Shown in pieces: positions 1 through 13,969 of a DNA stretch of 64,000 bases (the stretch's first letter is position 1; every line of letters begins with the position of its first letter). The DNA comes from Icerya purchasi (lineage: Eukaryota > Arthropoda > Insecta > Hemiptera > Monophlebidae), in NCBI GenBank assembly GCA_039619475.1, contig CM077115.1, positions 502,531,352-502,595,351 of the forward strand. The letters are read 5' to 3'. Under the pieces are notes generated by a model that had not been told where the DNA came from, ran no database searches, and was given only the letters and a program-made list of their open reading frames with translations. Both the position numbers and the translations under genes were made by a program.

Positions 1-2329
1 AGAAGTCTATACGAAACGAGAATTTGAAAACCAAAGCACATTTTAAATGTAAATATAAAGAATATAATCAATAACTTTAAAACTGCACCTTCGGAGTACC
101 GTGAACTCGTAAGTGTTTGAAAAAAAGATAAATTTTATCCGGACGCGTTGTACGCAATGATGGTGACTCGATGGTTAGAGATAATGAAAAATCACACGGT
201 CCGATGACCGGACTAAATTTTCGCGGTTTGCGAGCAAACTTCGAAGGCGTGGTGATAATCCATGTATCTTCTGTTTGTGGTAGAAGTTTTTTTGAAACGC
301 TCTAATAATGCAATACGTACGTCGGAACGTAGCATGAAAACCGCTTCGAAATTCAAAAAAATTTCGAATTTAGATTGTTATATATAAATGTGTAAATTGT
401 GATCTTTAAAACATGACGCATTTGCTCGATTGACTCCTTGCTTTTATTTATTATACATCGAAATAATTGACAAATTTCGCAAAATACAAAAATTCATCCC
501 TACAATTCCGCATCGACTAGCATTGTTACTACAGTAGTACACGACAGGGAGACAATTTTATTGTACGGTAAAAATTTTTCAGAAAGTCAACCTGAAAAAT
601 TCCAACTACAAATAATTTTTGGTACATAATCGTCCGGTTACGTAGACATTTTTCTTTTTCAAATTAAAAATCAGTTAAACCGTGTATGGTTCATATTAAA
701 ATCGATCCGTATGTGACGAATAACTAAAACATTATTAATTAATCTACGGCATATTACATCGGCTAACGGAATTTGAAATGTATTTATTTACACAGTTTTA
801 CCGAATAAAATAGCGTGACATAGGATAAACGAGTACGCGCCACCATTAATCAAAAACGCTATATAATCGAAAGTACAAAAGAAAAACGTCGTCACGATAT
901 TTTTTTCCTTTTTTTTCAACACTCCGGTCCTAGGACCACAATTGGCGCTGCTGTTTAGTTAACTAAATCTCGACTTATTAAATAATCAATAAAAACATGG
1001 GGAGACAACATGCCAAAATAAACATCGGAAATTCAAGAAGCATCTATTATTCCAATTACCTTTAATGAAAAAGCATAAATATGTTCTCTTTAAAGTTTTC
1101 GATTTTCCTTACGCCGAGTTATTAATTAAATTTTTTCCTTGGAAAGATTTTCATTCTCCTAAGGCAATTTTCATCTTTATTAATTAGTTTACTTTGTCGA
1201 TTTTCCGTTTATAATTTACATCTCCCCATCAACGTTACCATTTAAATTGATTTTTTCCCTTTTTTTATACTTATAAACTTCTCCTTTCGCAATTTTACTA
1301 TAACTCGGTAACCCCTAATAATAAAATTAGATTTTTCCTTAAAATCAAAAAAATTACATTATTATTACTGTTGTCGTTGTTTCTTCCTTACCCTCCGGCG
1401 CTCGTTAATCGTTCTTGAAAAATTCGATAAAAACTGCTATCAATGCAATCGCTTACCGTAAAAGAAGCCTGTCCGAAAACATACAGATGATTAACATTGA
1501 AACTATATATATATATATATAACAATCGATTTTCTATATTAATATTTGTAATGTATCATTGTAAAATAAATCACGAAAACGAAAAACTTAATTATTCAAA
1601 AAAAATACATAAAAATCCCGACATGTTTTAGACACTCCACTAACGCAAAAAAACAAAAAAAAAAAAAAAAAAAACAAAAAACAAACGATCATAACGATGA
1701 TTTAAAAATAATAATTCTCTATTTAAAATCGATGATTAAATTTCGATGTATACCGTTTTTTAAATCATATCATTAAAATCGTTCTTAATGTTTCCGTTTT
1801 CTCGCGTTAACCATTATTACCACGATTACGGAGTATGTGTCGATGTTTTCGCGTATCTTTCGCGATTAATTAAATTTTTCCGTTTACGCGATATGTTTTA
1901 CGATACTATTATTATAGATATGACTGATGATTACACTGATGCCTGAGTGAACTATTGTACTTACAAGCAGCAGGATGGTATTTCGATCATCACGAATTTC
2001 AAAGATCTTCGCTTTCAAGCTATTCCTCGACTATTCCACGCCAGTATTTCGTTCTTTCTAAATCAGGGAAAAGCGAAATTTAAGGAAATAAAATACGGTT
2101 TCGTTCCAAATTAATAGCAATTTTTTTCATCGATATATCTCACACGTCCGGGGAAAAAAAAAATTTTTTTTCAAAACTTTCGAGCTTTTGGCTCTCACAG
2201 AGCCTAAATATAAAGTTATATAAGCTCGACTATAATTGTCCTATAAAGCGGTCCTCTTTATGAACAAGTTTGAGATACATTTAGGTTTCCTCAACTTTTT
2301 TACTCGGAGACGATTTCTAACGTGAACAT
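1..2329. other. AT-rich DNA, nothing recognised
   Basis: I see no coding frame of useful length and no RNA gene or mobile-element motif. The stretch holds short homopolymers, a small (TA)n at about 1505-1520 and an A-run interrupted by C at about 1650-1680. Confidence 0.5.
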
Positions 2330-3050
2330 CCGTTTTTTTTATTGTTTTTGACCTAAAAGAATAGGGGTTAAATAATTTTTTAACCGTGGAAGGCGCGGCC
2401 ATGATTAAAGCGAAGACGAACTATAGAGGAAATAGCAATTAAGAGGAGAATTAAACTAAGGGGCAAGATTCTAAATTAGACGGTAAAAGAAGGGCGAAAA
2501 CCCGAAAAGATATAAAAGGATCGGACCATAATTGGAAATGTGCATCGATGTTATGAGCACAAAGTTTACTGATAACTAGACCGTTGAACTAAGCAGAGCC
2601 AACGAACGGGTCAGCTAAGTTGTTGCCTATGATACAGCGATGACTGTGAAAATCAAAGAGGAAATCAATTTAAATGGAACAAACTATAGAAATATTGGCG
2701 GTTAGAGATCGAATGGAAAAATGTAATCAGATGAAAAGAATGGAAAAGAGCTTGTAACATACTTTTAGAGCTGGAACAGATGAGCGACTGTTTTTGTTTT
2801 TTTTTTTGCCCCAGGGAGAAAGTGAAATGAAAAAGACAGCACAAAATTATAAGATTCAGATTTAAAAACTGACCCCGGATAAAAAAAATCTCAAACTTAT
2901 TTAGAATACGAAAAAGTAAGCTGTGACACCTTTTCTATAACTATCAGTAAAAAACGAAGGAAATAAAGAGTTAAAAAGTTGCTTAAATTCGCAGAATTAA
3001 ACATATAAAATGAAAAAAAAACAAAAAACAACTATAGCCGAAGGAGCGAA
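2330..3050 (-). mobile_element. Decayed fragments of LINE family R
   Basis: The plus strand is purine-rich, as in the antisense of the other R copies. The reverse complement around 2400-2435 reads ISSIVRLRFNH, the same string as in the C-terminal domain of the plus-strand copy near 16 kb. T-runs at 2334-2341 and 2803-2815, the second followed by GCCCC, look like reversed poly(A) tails, so two short 5'-truncated insertions may abut. Frames are destroyed. The extent is approximate and the first fragment must carry an internal deletion. Confidence 0.35.
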
Positions 3051-3516
3051 CGGATTACTTTAGTCTAAATATAAATCTACATATTTCTATATAGATACTA
3101 TTTTAACTTCTACCCGTTTTATAATTGTTACTTAAATATACCAATTTTTATTTATTAGATTTACTGACATAATCTTTGACTTGTAGAAAATTTCCAAGTC
3201 TCTGAATAACACTATTATTGAAATCATATTACGTCCTATATACCGCAAAATGCGCATATTAACGAAATACTTTAAAAAATTACCGTTCATTTAAATCCCG
3301 TTTCCCGTTACAAAAGAGTAAAAACTGTAAACAAAAACCGGGACGTCAAAATTATCGATTTTGCGATATTTACCAAAAATATTTTCACTTAATTTATTGC
3401 AAATTCCACTTTTTAAATGGGAAATACTTACTCAAACAATTGATATAACGGCTTTGTTAAAAATAACTTTTCTTTCTTCCGTTCTCTCTCTCTCTCTCTC
3501 TTTTCCTCTATCGCTT

Positions 3517-3587
<71 letters not shown>

Positions 3588-4915
3588 GTATGTTTGTATG
3601 TATATACAACTCTCTTGGAAAACTAGTTTACAAAATTTCGCGCCTAAAAGAATTTTCAAACATTTTTTTAGTAATAAAAAACTTTAAAAAAACTTCCTAC
3701 GCGTCTCCTTGCCACTTCGATGAATGTTAAGAACCCGTCTCAAAAAATAAATTTTAATACGTGTTAAAATTCGAAAGCGATTGCACAATTTATGTACAGA
3801 CTAACTTTTCCGTTTATTCAAATTATCCGGTATCCGAAAAATGTACCATTCTAAAATTGAAGAAAATGCTATGAAAATACATCACCGGCATACATATGAA
3901 GCGTATTCATTTATTATTCATAAGAAGAAACTGATTGCTTACGCTTGGCAAAGCTATCTTCTCTCTTATAAAGCAGTCCCAAAATATAACCAACGATTTT
4001 TTCAATTTTACAAATAATTAATAAGGGCAATGAAAATCTGTATAACGGTTTCAGAAATAACACAGAGCTTGTAATCATCGGCAAAGCTAATATGTAAAAC
4101 AGTATGCGTATACTAAAATAGACATTTAATGCAACTTCAAGAAAAATTGAAGCCTCCTAAGAACGCTAAATAACTTCTTTCCGCATCTTTCGGATTAACC
4201 AAGCCAATTAACGTAATTTACGAATTCAACTTTTATACATAATTTGGATCAGATTGATAATTTCGCGAAACATATTTCATTAGTCGTGTTGTACACGTAA
4301 TTTTAATCACGCCTGTTTTTCAAGAACAGATAAAGGCATTTTCTCGAATTTTAAATATTTTATGTTTGGAAAAGAGGATTCACTCGTTTTGTACTACGTG
4401 CATTGAAAATTCTGGTCGTTAATAATTTTAAAAACAATTAAATATTCGTAACATTAAGAATGTGCTCGTAGTATTTAAAAGCTGTTATCGGATGTTGTGA
4501 ATCCATTTCATTTATATTTATTTATTGCGAGTTTATTAAATTTTTTGACCACAGAACGCATTTTGTTTACTTTTCTGTATCACAATTTTTTCTTTTTTTT
4601 TTTTTTTTTTTTGGCTTGGACTCACTATTTAGCCAGATTTTTCTTTCGTTTAACCCCCTCTGGGATATTACTTACTTTTACATATTTATATTTTGTGGTG
4701 CTTTACAAAATTTATATATTAGTAAAGTTAGATTTGACGTCGGATAATCTCAATTATAGTTACTAGAAAAGTATGTAGCTTGCGTTTTAAGTTTGGTATT
4801 TAATACACTGCCAAATGAAATGATCTATCGTCAAGCGGTTTTAGTTACGCGCGAGAGAGATGACAACTAGGAACATTAGCCTCAAACATCAGTTGAAAAA
4901 ACACGTCATATAATT
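3051..4915. other. AT-rich DNA with one compound microsatellite
   Basis: Apart from the microsatellite at 3485-3605 I see no gene or element. An open frame at 3361-3687 mostly translates the TA repeat as alternating Ile/Tyr and is not a gene. An open frame at 4497-4766 spans a T-run and is also rejected. Confidence 0.45.
3485..3605. repeat. Compound microsatellite (CT)n-(TA)n-(TATG)n
   Basis: A CT-rich run is followed by about 50 bp of alternating TA, with one CA interruption, and then several TATG units. Confidence 0.9.
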
Positions 4916-7900
4916 ATTTTTTTTTTAATGTATTCGTCAATGGAGACATTAGCCCAAGAAGTGGGAAAGAGGAGAAAGTAAAATTATATTCTTAAACTTT
5001 TAAGGATAGAAGATAGAAATAATTCGAGGGAAGAATAGCGGACGCATAAGAAACTGAGAGAATATAAGGAACACCTATGAGAAGGGTTAAAAAAAATGTT
5101 TTAACAGAGAACAGTAGAAGAACTATTGTTCAGCAGAATAGGTCGAACAATAAAACAAAATAAGATCAAAATGAAAACGGAACATACGTGAGTGAAGAGG
5201 ACAAAGTCGAATAGATGCAGATGGAAACCGAGAAAAAGTTGCAGGAAGAAGACTATGATTAAAGCGAAGGCGATAAATAGCCGAGGTTGTGGAGCGTTAA
5301 GAAAAATTAGAGTTGAGCCACAGTCTAGAATGAATGATTTATAAGGAAAGAAGAGCAATAATAATACGAGCTAAACATGTGCCCAAACCGGAAGAATAGG
5401 CTAATGAATACGCACTGATTTATTACGCTTAGTACCTAAATGGTTCAAAATACCTAGAAGATCGATCTCGATTGAGTGAAAAAGGAGAAGATGATAGAAG
5501 GGAGAACGTATGAAAAGAGTATTACATAGGAGGAAGAAGGAAGGTTAGATGTCATAGCTGGCAAAACACTATTAGAATCCGAGATTATAAGCACCTCATA
5601 GAAAACTAGTGTGATGAGGAAACAAATAGAACAGCGCTGGTAGCATAGTAGTAAATTTCCCATAGAAAGTTAAGCAAAAAGAAAAAAGCTTAACAGATTC
5701 AAAATAATTTAAAGCAAAACAAAAGGAGGTAGTACCAGCTCCATTAGGCCCTTTAGAAAAGTCAATTAATACATATATACGTAGAAAAGAGAGAGCTTAA
5801 AACGTTGGAAAATTCAATTTTGGCTACATTTTTAGAAATAGATTTAAAACAGACCGGTAAAGAAAAACAACTAATAGGATGAAGGAAACCGGAAATACTT
5901 TTAAAAAAAGTAAGGAAGCTCTTATCATGACTACAAATATACGGTTAAAATTGAAAAGAGATAAACATAAATAAGGGATTAAATTAAAGTTTTCATAGAA
6001 GTAAATTACCATTTATGAAGAATAGAAAAGTAAGAAGAATAAATAAATATCTTGAACGCGATTAAACGACGAGACCTGCATATATTGCTATTAAACCAGC
6101 AGTAATCTAAAACAGAGCGAATAAAGGAATTAAAGAAGCTGAGTAAGATACAGGGACCCCCTCGCGAATTAGTATGAGAAAAAGCTTTTAACGAATTTAG
6201 TTTTTTAATAGAGAATATATACAAATGATTAATGTGATTGTGAATGTCAACGAAAGTGGCAATTAAAAATTTTTTTATTGATAAATTACATATAAACGTC
6301 CGATAGAAATGTGCTAAAGCAATCTGGCGGACCGCATCCAGGACGAAAACCGAACATACTGTTAGGTAATAGATTGCTGTGCTCGAACCACCAAATGAGG
6401 CGTTTTTTAATTAAACTTTCGAAATGATTCTTAAAATACGAAAGAAAAGAATAAGGTTTTGGGATAAGATAATAATTAAAGCGTCCCCGGAAAGAAGAGT
6501 ACAACCGGAACCGACAAAGGAGTTGAAAATATTTAAAAGCCATCCAGAGAGAAAAATCAAATAGACTTTTAAGAACAAAAAAAAGTGATCCCATCTAATC
6601 CCAGAGAATTAAAGAGGAGCATTTCTTTGCTGTTTTTAAGACATTTCTAAGAGTCAGAGAGTTAAAAAGTGAAGGACAGGAGCGAAAAGTTCTATAAGTG
6701 GATACTCTTAAATTAAAGGTCGCCTTACAGTTGTCATTCCACCGTAATGTGGAGAACATTCTGGGTTTTTTATGGAGAGTTGGTCGAATAGGAAGAGAAA
6801 AGTAAGTTAGATTAGAAGAGATTAATTCGACAAAGAAGTAGAAATTGAGAAGAAGGCGTTATACATACTAGGAGGAATTGAAGAGTCTACTTTAGTGAGT
6901 ATCTATTTGGGAAGTGAAGAGGTGTTTGTAAAAAGCATAAGAGTGAAAGTCGCTAAAAAAAATGATAATGGGAATATAATCATTTCCAAAAGTTCCATTT
7001 AGGATTGTCCACGGACACTTGAAACTAAGATTAGAAGTGAACGACATCACGTTAACAGAACTGGAAAACAAAGAACTTTTGGCGCAAGTAGACGAACCTA
7101 TCATTAAAGAGGATTTTTCTAAGATAAAATTTTTAAGTGCGAAACCATTACCGTTGTATCCATTACAGCCCCAAAGAGGTACGTGAGCATTTCAGTCGCC
7201 AGTTGTAATAAGAGGAAAAGTGAGAAAATCAATAAACGATTGAAAAAAGGGGAAGTTACGTACATCTTAGTTAGGAGAGACGTAAGCTGAAAGGAGGCTA
7301 AATGATTTTGAGAAGTTACTAATATTATTGAGACATGGAAAAAATTTGAATTAATCGGATAAAAATAAATGTTGCGAGTTAAAAATTGAATATCATTTCT
7401 CAATAGAATAACTGAATCATCATATCCGCTTTTGCGATTGGAACTGATTAAAGAAAAATCGCGAATATTAACGTTGGAAGAATCTTTTAGCCAAGTATCT
7501 AATAGCAGCTCAATACTCATATTGATCCAACAAGCACCCAAAAGAATTTCCATTCGCTCTAAGGCTATGGCATTTCTACAGTAATATTTTACGTTGACAA
7601 GTGTCATGATGAACGGAAAAACGGGAAATATAAAGAATAAGAGAATAAATAAAAGAAGACGAACGTGAACTAGACGGATAATACTAGAATAATGGAAAGC
7701 CAAAAGGGTGACCTGAAAGACTGAAATGTAGCCCCATCCGCACATTTAACTTGAATACAAGGCACACAAGGAGTAGGTAAAGAAGGATAAGTGCGATTAA
7801 CAAAGAGTTTTCTAATCTTAGTTCCCACCACTCGGATAAATCATTGCTTATAGGCCGTGATATATTATCAACCAAACTAGACAACGATATCCAGCAACGC

Positions 7901-8400
7901 CGACAGAAAGCGTTGAAGAATATATGTAACCAAATGATAAATAATTGTAAAATAATATAGAAAACTATGCAGAATAAGATTTAGTCGGAAGCAGCAACAC
8001 CCATCGCTCAAAAAATTCATTGCGTCTAGGTCTCTGTCCGTTGTTAAATAATCTAACCGAAAGAAGGATGTAACACCAAAAGAGAGCACTGAGAGAAAAC
8101 ATAGAAGCCTTTATAGATCCACGTTGGCATTGAAGAGACGAATTTTGTAGATATTCAAATGCAGATAAAATTCATAGAATTATCTTTAAGAATCCTTACA
8201 GATAAAAATGGAAGCTAAGGAAAACAAAAATACTGGTAACGATACAAATATATGTATAAGCAAAAAAGAAATATCGAGGCGAAGAAAAGAAAATACATAA
8301 GAAATAGTAGAACAATACATGTTAATGTAGGGAGAAACAAAAGTGATATTAAAGAAAACGTTGACTGACAAAACCTTTAAGACTGCCAAAATTGACTAAA
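4916..8400 (-). mobile_element. Long decayed copy of LINE family R
   Basis: This is an old retrotransposon copy read right to left. A T-run at 4917-4926 marks the 3' tail, and the next bases resemble the 3' end of the reference copy near 45.95 kb. The protein order is preserved but broken in every frame. Endonuclease traces lie at about 7100-7600 (DTWLKDSSN, aligning to EIWLKDSSD). A WWN-type linker is near 6730. RT N-terminal sequence lies at 6286-6450 (FEHSNLLPNSMFGFRPG). RT C-terminal sequence lies at about 6010-6170 (VLDYCWF). RNase H traces (DFSKGPNGAG) are near 5740, and the C-terminal domain (AIYRLRFNHS) near 5265. Only about 240 bp separate two RT blocks that are about 730 bp apart in the reference, so roughly 0.5 kb including the YADD catalytic centre is missing. 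The boundary near 8.4 kb is uncertain. Confidence 0.7.
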
Positions 8401-11400
8401 GCTGGTATTCAGTCATCCAAATTAAGGATTCCGAACCTACTAAGAGTAGATAGTAAAGTTGGATAATTTTCGCGAGGAAAGAATATGGAGGCAGCAGAAA
8501 CTTTCCGATGTAAATTATCCATATTCATGGTGTGATAAGTGGAAATTTTGCTCCGAAATATGTCGGTGGTTTTTTAATGTTTATTATTTAATATATTTGT
8601 ATTAATACTGGTACTTTTCATGTTATTCGAGTATATAAAATGACACACAAAGGTGTTTGTACGATATTAATACGAATCTAACCATTGCAAACCTTTAAAT
8701 ATTCTAGATTGTCACCTCAGGAGAGCAGTTTAAGAGAGGTTCATCGATGGATCAATCAGTTAAAATATCACAAACTACGCTGAAACGAAGTAATAACGAT
8801 TGCAAATAAACGATTGTATTTAAATTTCTTTATGAACGTTGTCGGAAAGCAGGAACTGGTTAGCTGCAAGAATAGAGAAATAGTGGAGCCTTAATTAGAG
8901 TTCTTTGCGGAACGAGTAATTGAGGATAAACCGCTAACTTATTTATGAAACATTTTAGCCAAAGACATCTGACGAAGCTGAGTTATGTTTTTATTGTTAA
9001 AATTCTCAACTGAAACCACAAAATTTGTCCTTCACAATTATTCGGAAGAAGTAGTACGCTATTAGCTTTCGAAGTATTGTCAGTTACACTGGAAGTACCC
9101 ATATCGCGATAATTTCATTAATATTCTCTACCGAGACATTGTCTTCAGAAGTAAATAAATTGGACGAAACAGTTCTATTAGTTTTTCAGCCGTTTTAACT
9201 GGTACGACGGGGTTAATGACGCTTTTACCAGCAGCACGAAAAGGATTAGGGGTAGGTTTACGTCTCCCGTCAAACGAATTCGGTATTAACTTTTCTGGTT
9301 GTTGGTGTCACTGGTGTCAGAGTAATTATTCTTATTTCATTAGTCTCCTTCGGTGATTCCGATTAAATTTCAATATAAGCCACCCTTTCCTTAGTAAAGA
9401 GCGTTATTTTTTGCTATTTCCTCATATATCAACTGTGTGGATGATTTAGTATATTATTTTCGATTTTCTTGTTCCTTTATCTGTCCATCAACTGTGATTT
9501 ATGGGCCAGCCCTTGTTCGCGTACCCAAAAGGGAAAAAGGGGGCGGGCAAAAAAAAACTTAAATTAGCGATTAAATTCAAAAATTAAACAGGGACGGAGC
9601 AAAGAATAAACCGATAAGAAAGAAATAAAAATAAAAGCAGATAGTGGATTGAAATGAATTAAACGATCTCACCGATCTCTTCAACGAACAATTATTGAAC
9701 GTAACGCGAATGAACTATCACACGGGAACGATGATTAGAATTCTACATTATTTTAAAATGGAGAGTTCTGTTTGACTAAGAATGTTCGTGAAAAAAAAAG
9801 TTGGTTAAAGAAAATAGAATAATATGACACAATACGATCGGCAATAACTAGGATAAATGAAAAAATTGAACAAAAATCAAAGAATTCCGGAAATCATAAA
9901 GTCGCAGCCACAAAGCAATAAAAATTCAGAACTAACCCTTTTAAACCTTTGTGTATGTTGTTTATTTCTTTATTTGAAGTTTTGTTTTCTTTTTGGCCAA
10001 ACGAGAAACCATCACTAACGAGCATTTGAAGTTGTAATCTTTTTTTTTAAATGTAATAACGGCATTTTTTTCCTTTTTAATCTTATATTCGGCTTTTCTT
10101 TTATGTATATCACGGGTATTGCGTGTATGGTTCTACTGCATCGGGCGTGGTTTATGTTACCGCAGTCATGTTCCTACTAATAGAAAGAGTGCTGCAATTC
10201 TTTCCCGATTCGTCGGATATGTTCTGATTATTTCTATTTTCTCCGTTTGACGAAAATTTGTCTTTTAATTTATTAATATCGAATCTCACGACGCATATTA
10301 AAAGTATCTCGCTACGAAAGTTATACCTTAAACCGTGTTAAATGAATTAATTTAGAGAGAATTTTCAATGATACATACGGATACGGTCTCGTTTAGAAAA
10401 AGAAACGAAAATTACACCGGTTTAGTGAACTTTTTTACTTTACCGAACTTATCAGAAATCAGTTCCGTTTAGGACTAATACGAACGAAAATGATGTTCCT
10501 TTATTATAGGCTGTACGAATACAAAATGAATGAAATACACCTACCTAGCGAGAATAAGGTACGGACTACAAGGAATGCTAATGACATGTACTCTATATGG
10601 CCTAGAGCGATTAAAAAGAAAATAGAAAATGTAGATTAGCTGATTCTAATGAAACTATAGGAGGTAATATCCCAGAATATACATTAACGGAAGATGGGAT
10701 TGTGGAAAAGAAAGGTTAAAGCATGGCTAATGGAGTGGTGCATACTGAGGATATAAACATAAAAAAAAGGGAAAACGAAAAGGTACATTCTCCTTCGTTA
10801 TTGCATCCTGTCCTTACGAGAGTTTTGGTAATCGTACCTTACGCATACAATTATGTGGATATATCAGAATTTTTGAGTACCGCGGGACTTACGTTCGCGC
10901 TGATCAAGCATACTTGCTCACCTTCGTATGTATCCTCTCTGGTAGAGGCTGCGTCAATTTCATTATTATTGTTATTGATAGAGGTAATAATCTAACTATA
11001 AGTGAACATTTGTGTAAGTATATTCTGAAATAAACATTGATAAGCGTGGCGGACACTCGCAATAGGGGCTACATTGCTCTGCGAGACCCATAACTTATTT
11101 TTAAAAAAAAAGAATCAACTGAAACATACGAAATTAAATGAACATCGTCATAATAAAAGAAGAATAGAAAAGAAATATATCGGATTTTTTTCAACTCTAA
11201 AAAGATTAAGTGATTGAAAAAAGAGCAATGTATAAATTTATTTTAAAAAAAAGTTAAAAAAATGAAAAAAAGTTCAATATATTCTAATGCTGGAATTACC
11301 GATCGATTACCGTTATAACGGAATTGGGTGAAAATAAACGTCTAATTAGCTAATGTGATTTTCAACACACTCTCCATCAAAGTGATCAACAGAACGATTA

Positions 11401-12451
11401 TTGTAGAATTATTTGGCTGTTACGGTCAAAATTATAATTTTGAAACAATTGAATTTTGATTAGGTTCCTTTTTTTAAGTAACTTCATGTTAAAAAATAAA
11501 AAATTATTCAAAATTCATATGAGTGATATAATAACAACTTGACTGAAACGGTTATAAATACAATTCAGCTTGCAGATATCACACGATAACCAAAGGGAAG
11601 GAAAAACGTTGCGATTGCATCTCATCGAAAATTTAATAATATACCGACTCAAGTCTTCTAATTAGAACGCAATAAACGTTTGGTGGATTGTTAAAACAAA
11701 CAAAAAAAAGGAGAAGTCCACCTGTGCTCAACAAAAATCTCTTTTATTTATATTTGCAGCTCTAATTTGTCATTAAAAATTATTTACAGATACATTGATA
11801 TAAATTTCCTTAACACATTTTGCGCGAATATTTAGCAATCCCCCCAACACACACACACACACACGATGAAAAACACATAAAAATTAACGTACCTATCTCC
11901 TCTTATGTTGTTGGAAAAGTAGTATATTGATATACAGCGTATCTATCCAGTAGCCCTTAAGTTTATCGAGCACGAAATTGAATTGGGTACCAAAGATATT
12001 TGGGAAAGAAAGATGGCCGAAGAAATCCAGTCCCCATTCTCTTCAGGTTCATTAGACCATTAAGTACATTATGAAAGGTTTAACTTCCTAATGCCCGCTA
12101 CTCTACCAACGATTTGGGACTTCCTTTTATCGATTAGTTAATGAGATAAAATAATGAATCTAAATTGGAGCAGCAGACCAAAAATTTACCGATAGCGAGC
12201 ACTTAATAAAAAAACTACTGCTCCGTAGCAATATTAAATGCAACTGAATACAGACGTCGAAACTGATAAAAGGCCAATATCAATTTCATTATATATCTTC
12301 ATTTCATCATTAATAAAAATTTTTATTTTATTAATTCTCATATCTCCGTTTTTTTCCAATTTTCTTCGCCTTTTAACCTTTTTTTCATTAGTACATTTTC
12401 TAGTTTTTATATATAGTTTATTCCTACTAGTTAACTGTCGCTACTATTTAC

Positions 12452-12489
<38 letters not shown>
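8401..12489. other. AT-rich DNA, unassigned
   Basis: No mobile-element protein motif was found. An open frame at 10723-10995 (90 codons, plus) begins with Met and ends in a Leu/Ile-rich tail. I do not recognise it and it has no supporting context. A short (CA)n lies at about 11846-11863 and a (TA)n at 12453-12490. Confidence 0.4.

Positions 12490-12490
<1 letters not shown>
12453..12490. repeat. (TA)n microsatellite
   Basis: About 38 bp of uninterrupted TA directly precede the 3' end of an R copy, so the copy may have inserted at the edge of this tract. Confidence 0.9.
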
Positions 12491-12496
<6 letters not shown>

Positions 12497-13960
12497 GTGG
12501 CGAGTACTTTCTTTGTGCGGAGAATTAGAAAGGAAGGAATCAGTTAGATACTGATCCGGTCAGAAACTGACAAGATGAAGGAACTAAGAATTTAAATAAC
12601 CAACCGGGAAAGAAGGAATAAAGTGTAAGAAGCGCAAAGAACAACAAATTGAAATACAGATTGGCGCACCCAGTGAAGAGAAAGAGATATTCAAAGAAAA
12701 TATCGTTAGGATCACACAGACAGCTTCGTAATTAGAATGAAACTGGCATTGTTGAGAGGGTGGGGAAGAAAACGAAAACGTGAAGAAAGTGACAAAGTAT
12801 GATGGAGGTGTAAATGAATAATAAAGACAACAGCAGAATTACGTAACGAAGGGAAACCACTAAACCAGGGGAGAACAGGAAAACTCGGTTGAATTGACAA
12901 GTAAACGGAAAAGATAGTAGGCCAGAGTATTTGATATAGAATTTTTTCATAAAGGAAGCAAGTTAGAAACGGAAATTTTAGAGAAATGGAAATGACAGGA
13001 TGAGCAATTTGTACCGAAGCGATAAAGATAGTACAGACAGAAAGAAAAGAAAAAGCTTCGAGGAAACTGATGTCTGGGGAAATGAAAAATGTTGCACTCC
13101 AACAAGCCCTTTTGAACCAACTGTAAAATGGTCTTATGGACATGAAATAGGAGCCTGATAATATTGCCGAAATCTTGTATGACTAGTGTAATAAAAAATA
13201 AATTTGAAAGAAAAGGAGAAATAGAAAATTCCGGAGAGGACAGGAAAGACCGGAAAAGTTATGAAAAAAGGAAGGGAGATTATAAGACGAAACAACGTGA
13301 GGTAAAAAAGTAACTCGGTCGCAAAAGAATACGCGGAAGAATAAAAATTTTCATAAGAGTGAAATATGTGAAACAGAGAAGTAAGAACGGATAAGCCCAG
13401 AGGACGTCGATCATAGTCGTTTAGAAAAGACACGATAGCGTGTAAATAAGATCTGCGAATGAAAGAAGGAAACGTACTTAACTCAGCAAGAACTGCTGAT
13501 ACCGAAGTAAATTTAAGAGCATTTAGGCGCGGAGGAAACAACAGTTTTAAATAATATCCCGTTCGGGGAGAAGCAAATTATAGAAGCACAACCACACAGA
13601 TAACAGAGCAATAGTCAAATTTAAAGCAAATATTGAAAAGAGTGGGACTACGACAGAAATTTTAAGGAAGACCGACAGAGGCAATACTTGTAGTCTGGAA
13701 TACAGGAGAAATAATTAGGACGACTCAACGTAAAATTAATAGTGAGAGCAGTAAATTACATTGAAATGTTGATTGTTCTCGTTCTATTACAAAGAGTAAA
13801 ATCACTGAAGGTGTTCGAAATACAACAATAAACTGATAAAAAATCTGTATACGAGACAATAGGAATAACACAATCAGCATGGCTTAAACCTAGATGGAAG
13901 CTAAACATGTCGGGAGGAAATATATTATTGTGCTCAAGCTACCAAACTAGGAGGTTGGGG
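12491..13960 (-). mobile_element. 5'-truncated, internally deleted LINE family R copy
   Basis: The 3' end near 12500-12590 closely resembles the 3' end of the copy at 60.36 kb (both carry ATTAGAAA.GGAAGGAATCA). Reading right to left there is RT sequence near 13860-13945, a match to the RT-RNase H spacer at 13134-13541 (SAVLAELSTFPSFIRRSYL against PAILSESKSLPLFIRRSYL in the reference) and the C-terminal domain at 12712-13000 (FYLSIQPSFPVLPWFSGFPS). The RNase H core expected between the last two blocks is missing. Several frames are used, so this is a pseudogene. Confidence 0.7.
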
Positions 13961-13969
13961 GAATTGTTG

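Noticed and set aside
3361..3687. 108-codon open frame
   Set aside because: Most of it is the TA microsatellite read as Ile/Tyr; no domain.
10723..10995. 90-codon plus-strand open frame with Met start
   Set aside because: No recognisable motif, no neighbours and an ordinary chance length; kept only as a remark.
12238..12528. 96-codon plus-strand open frame
   Set aside because: Runs through T-rich sequence and the TA tract; ends inside an antisense LINE copy.
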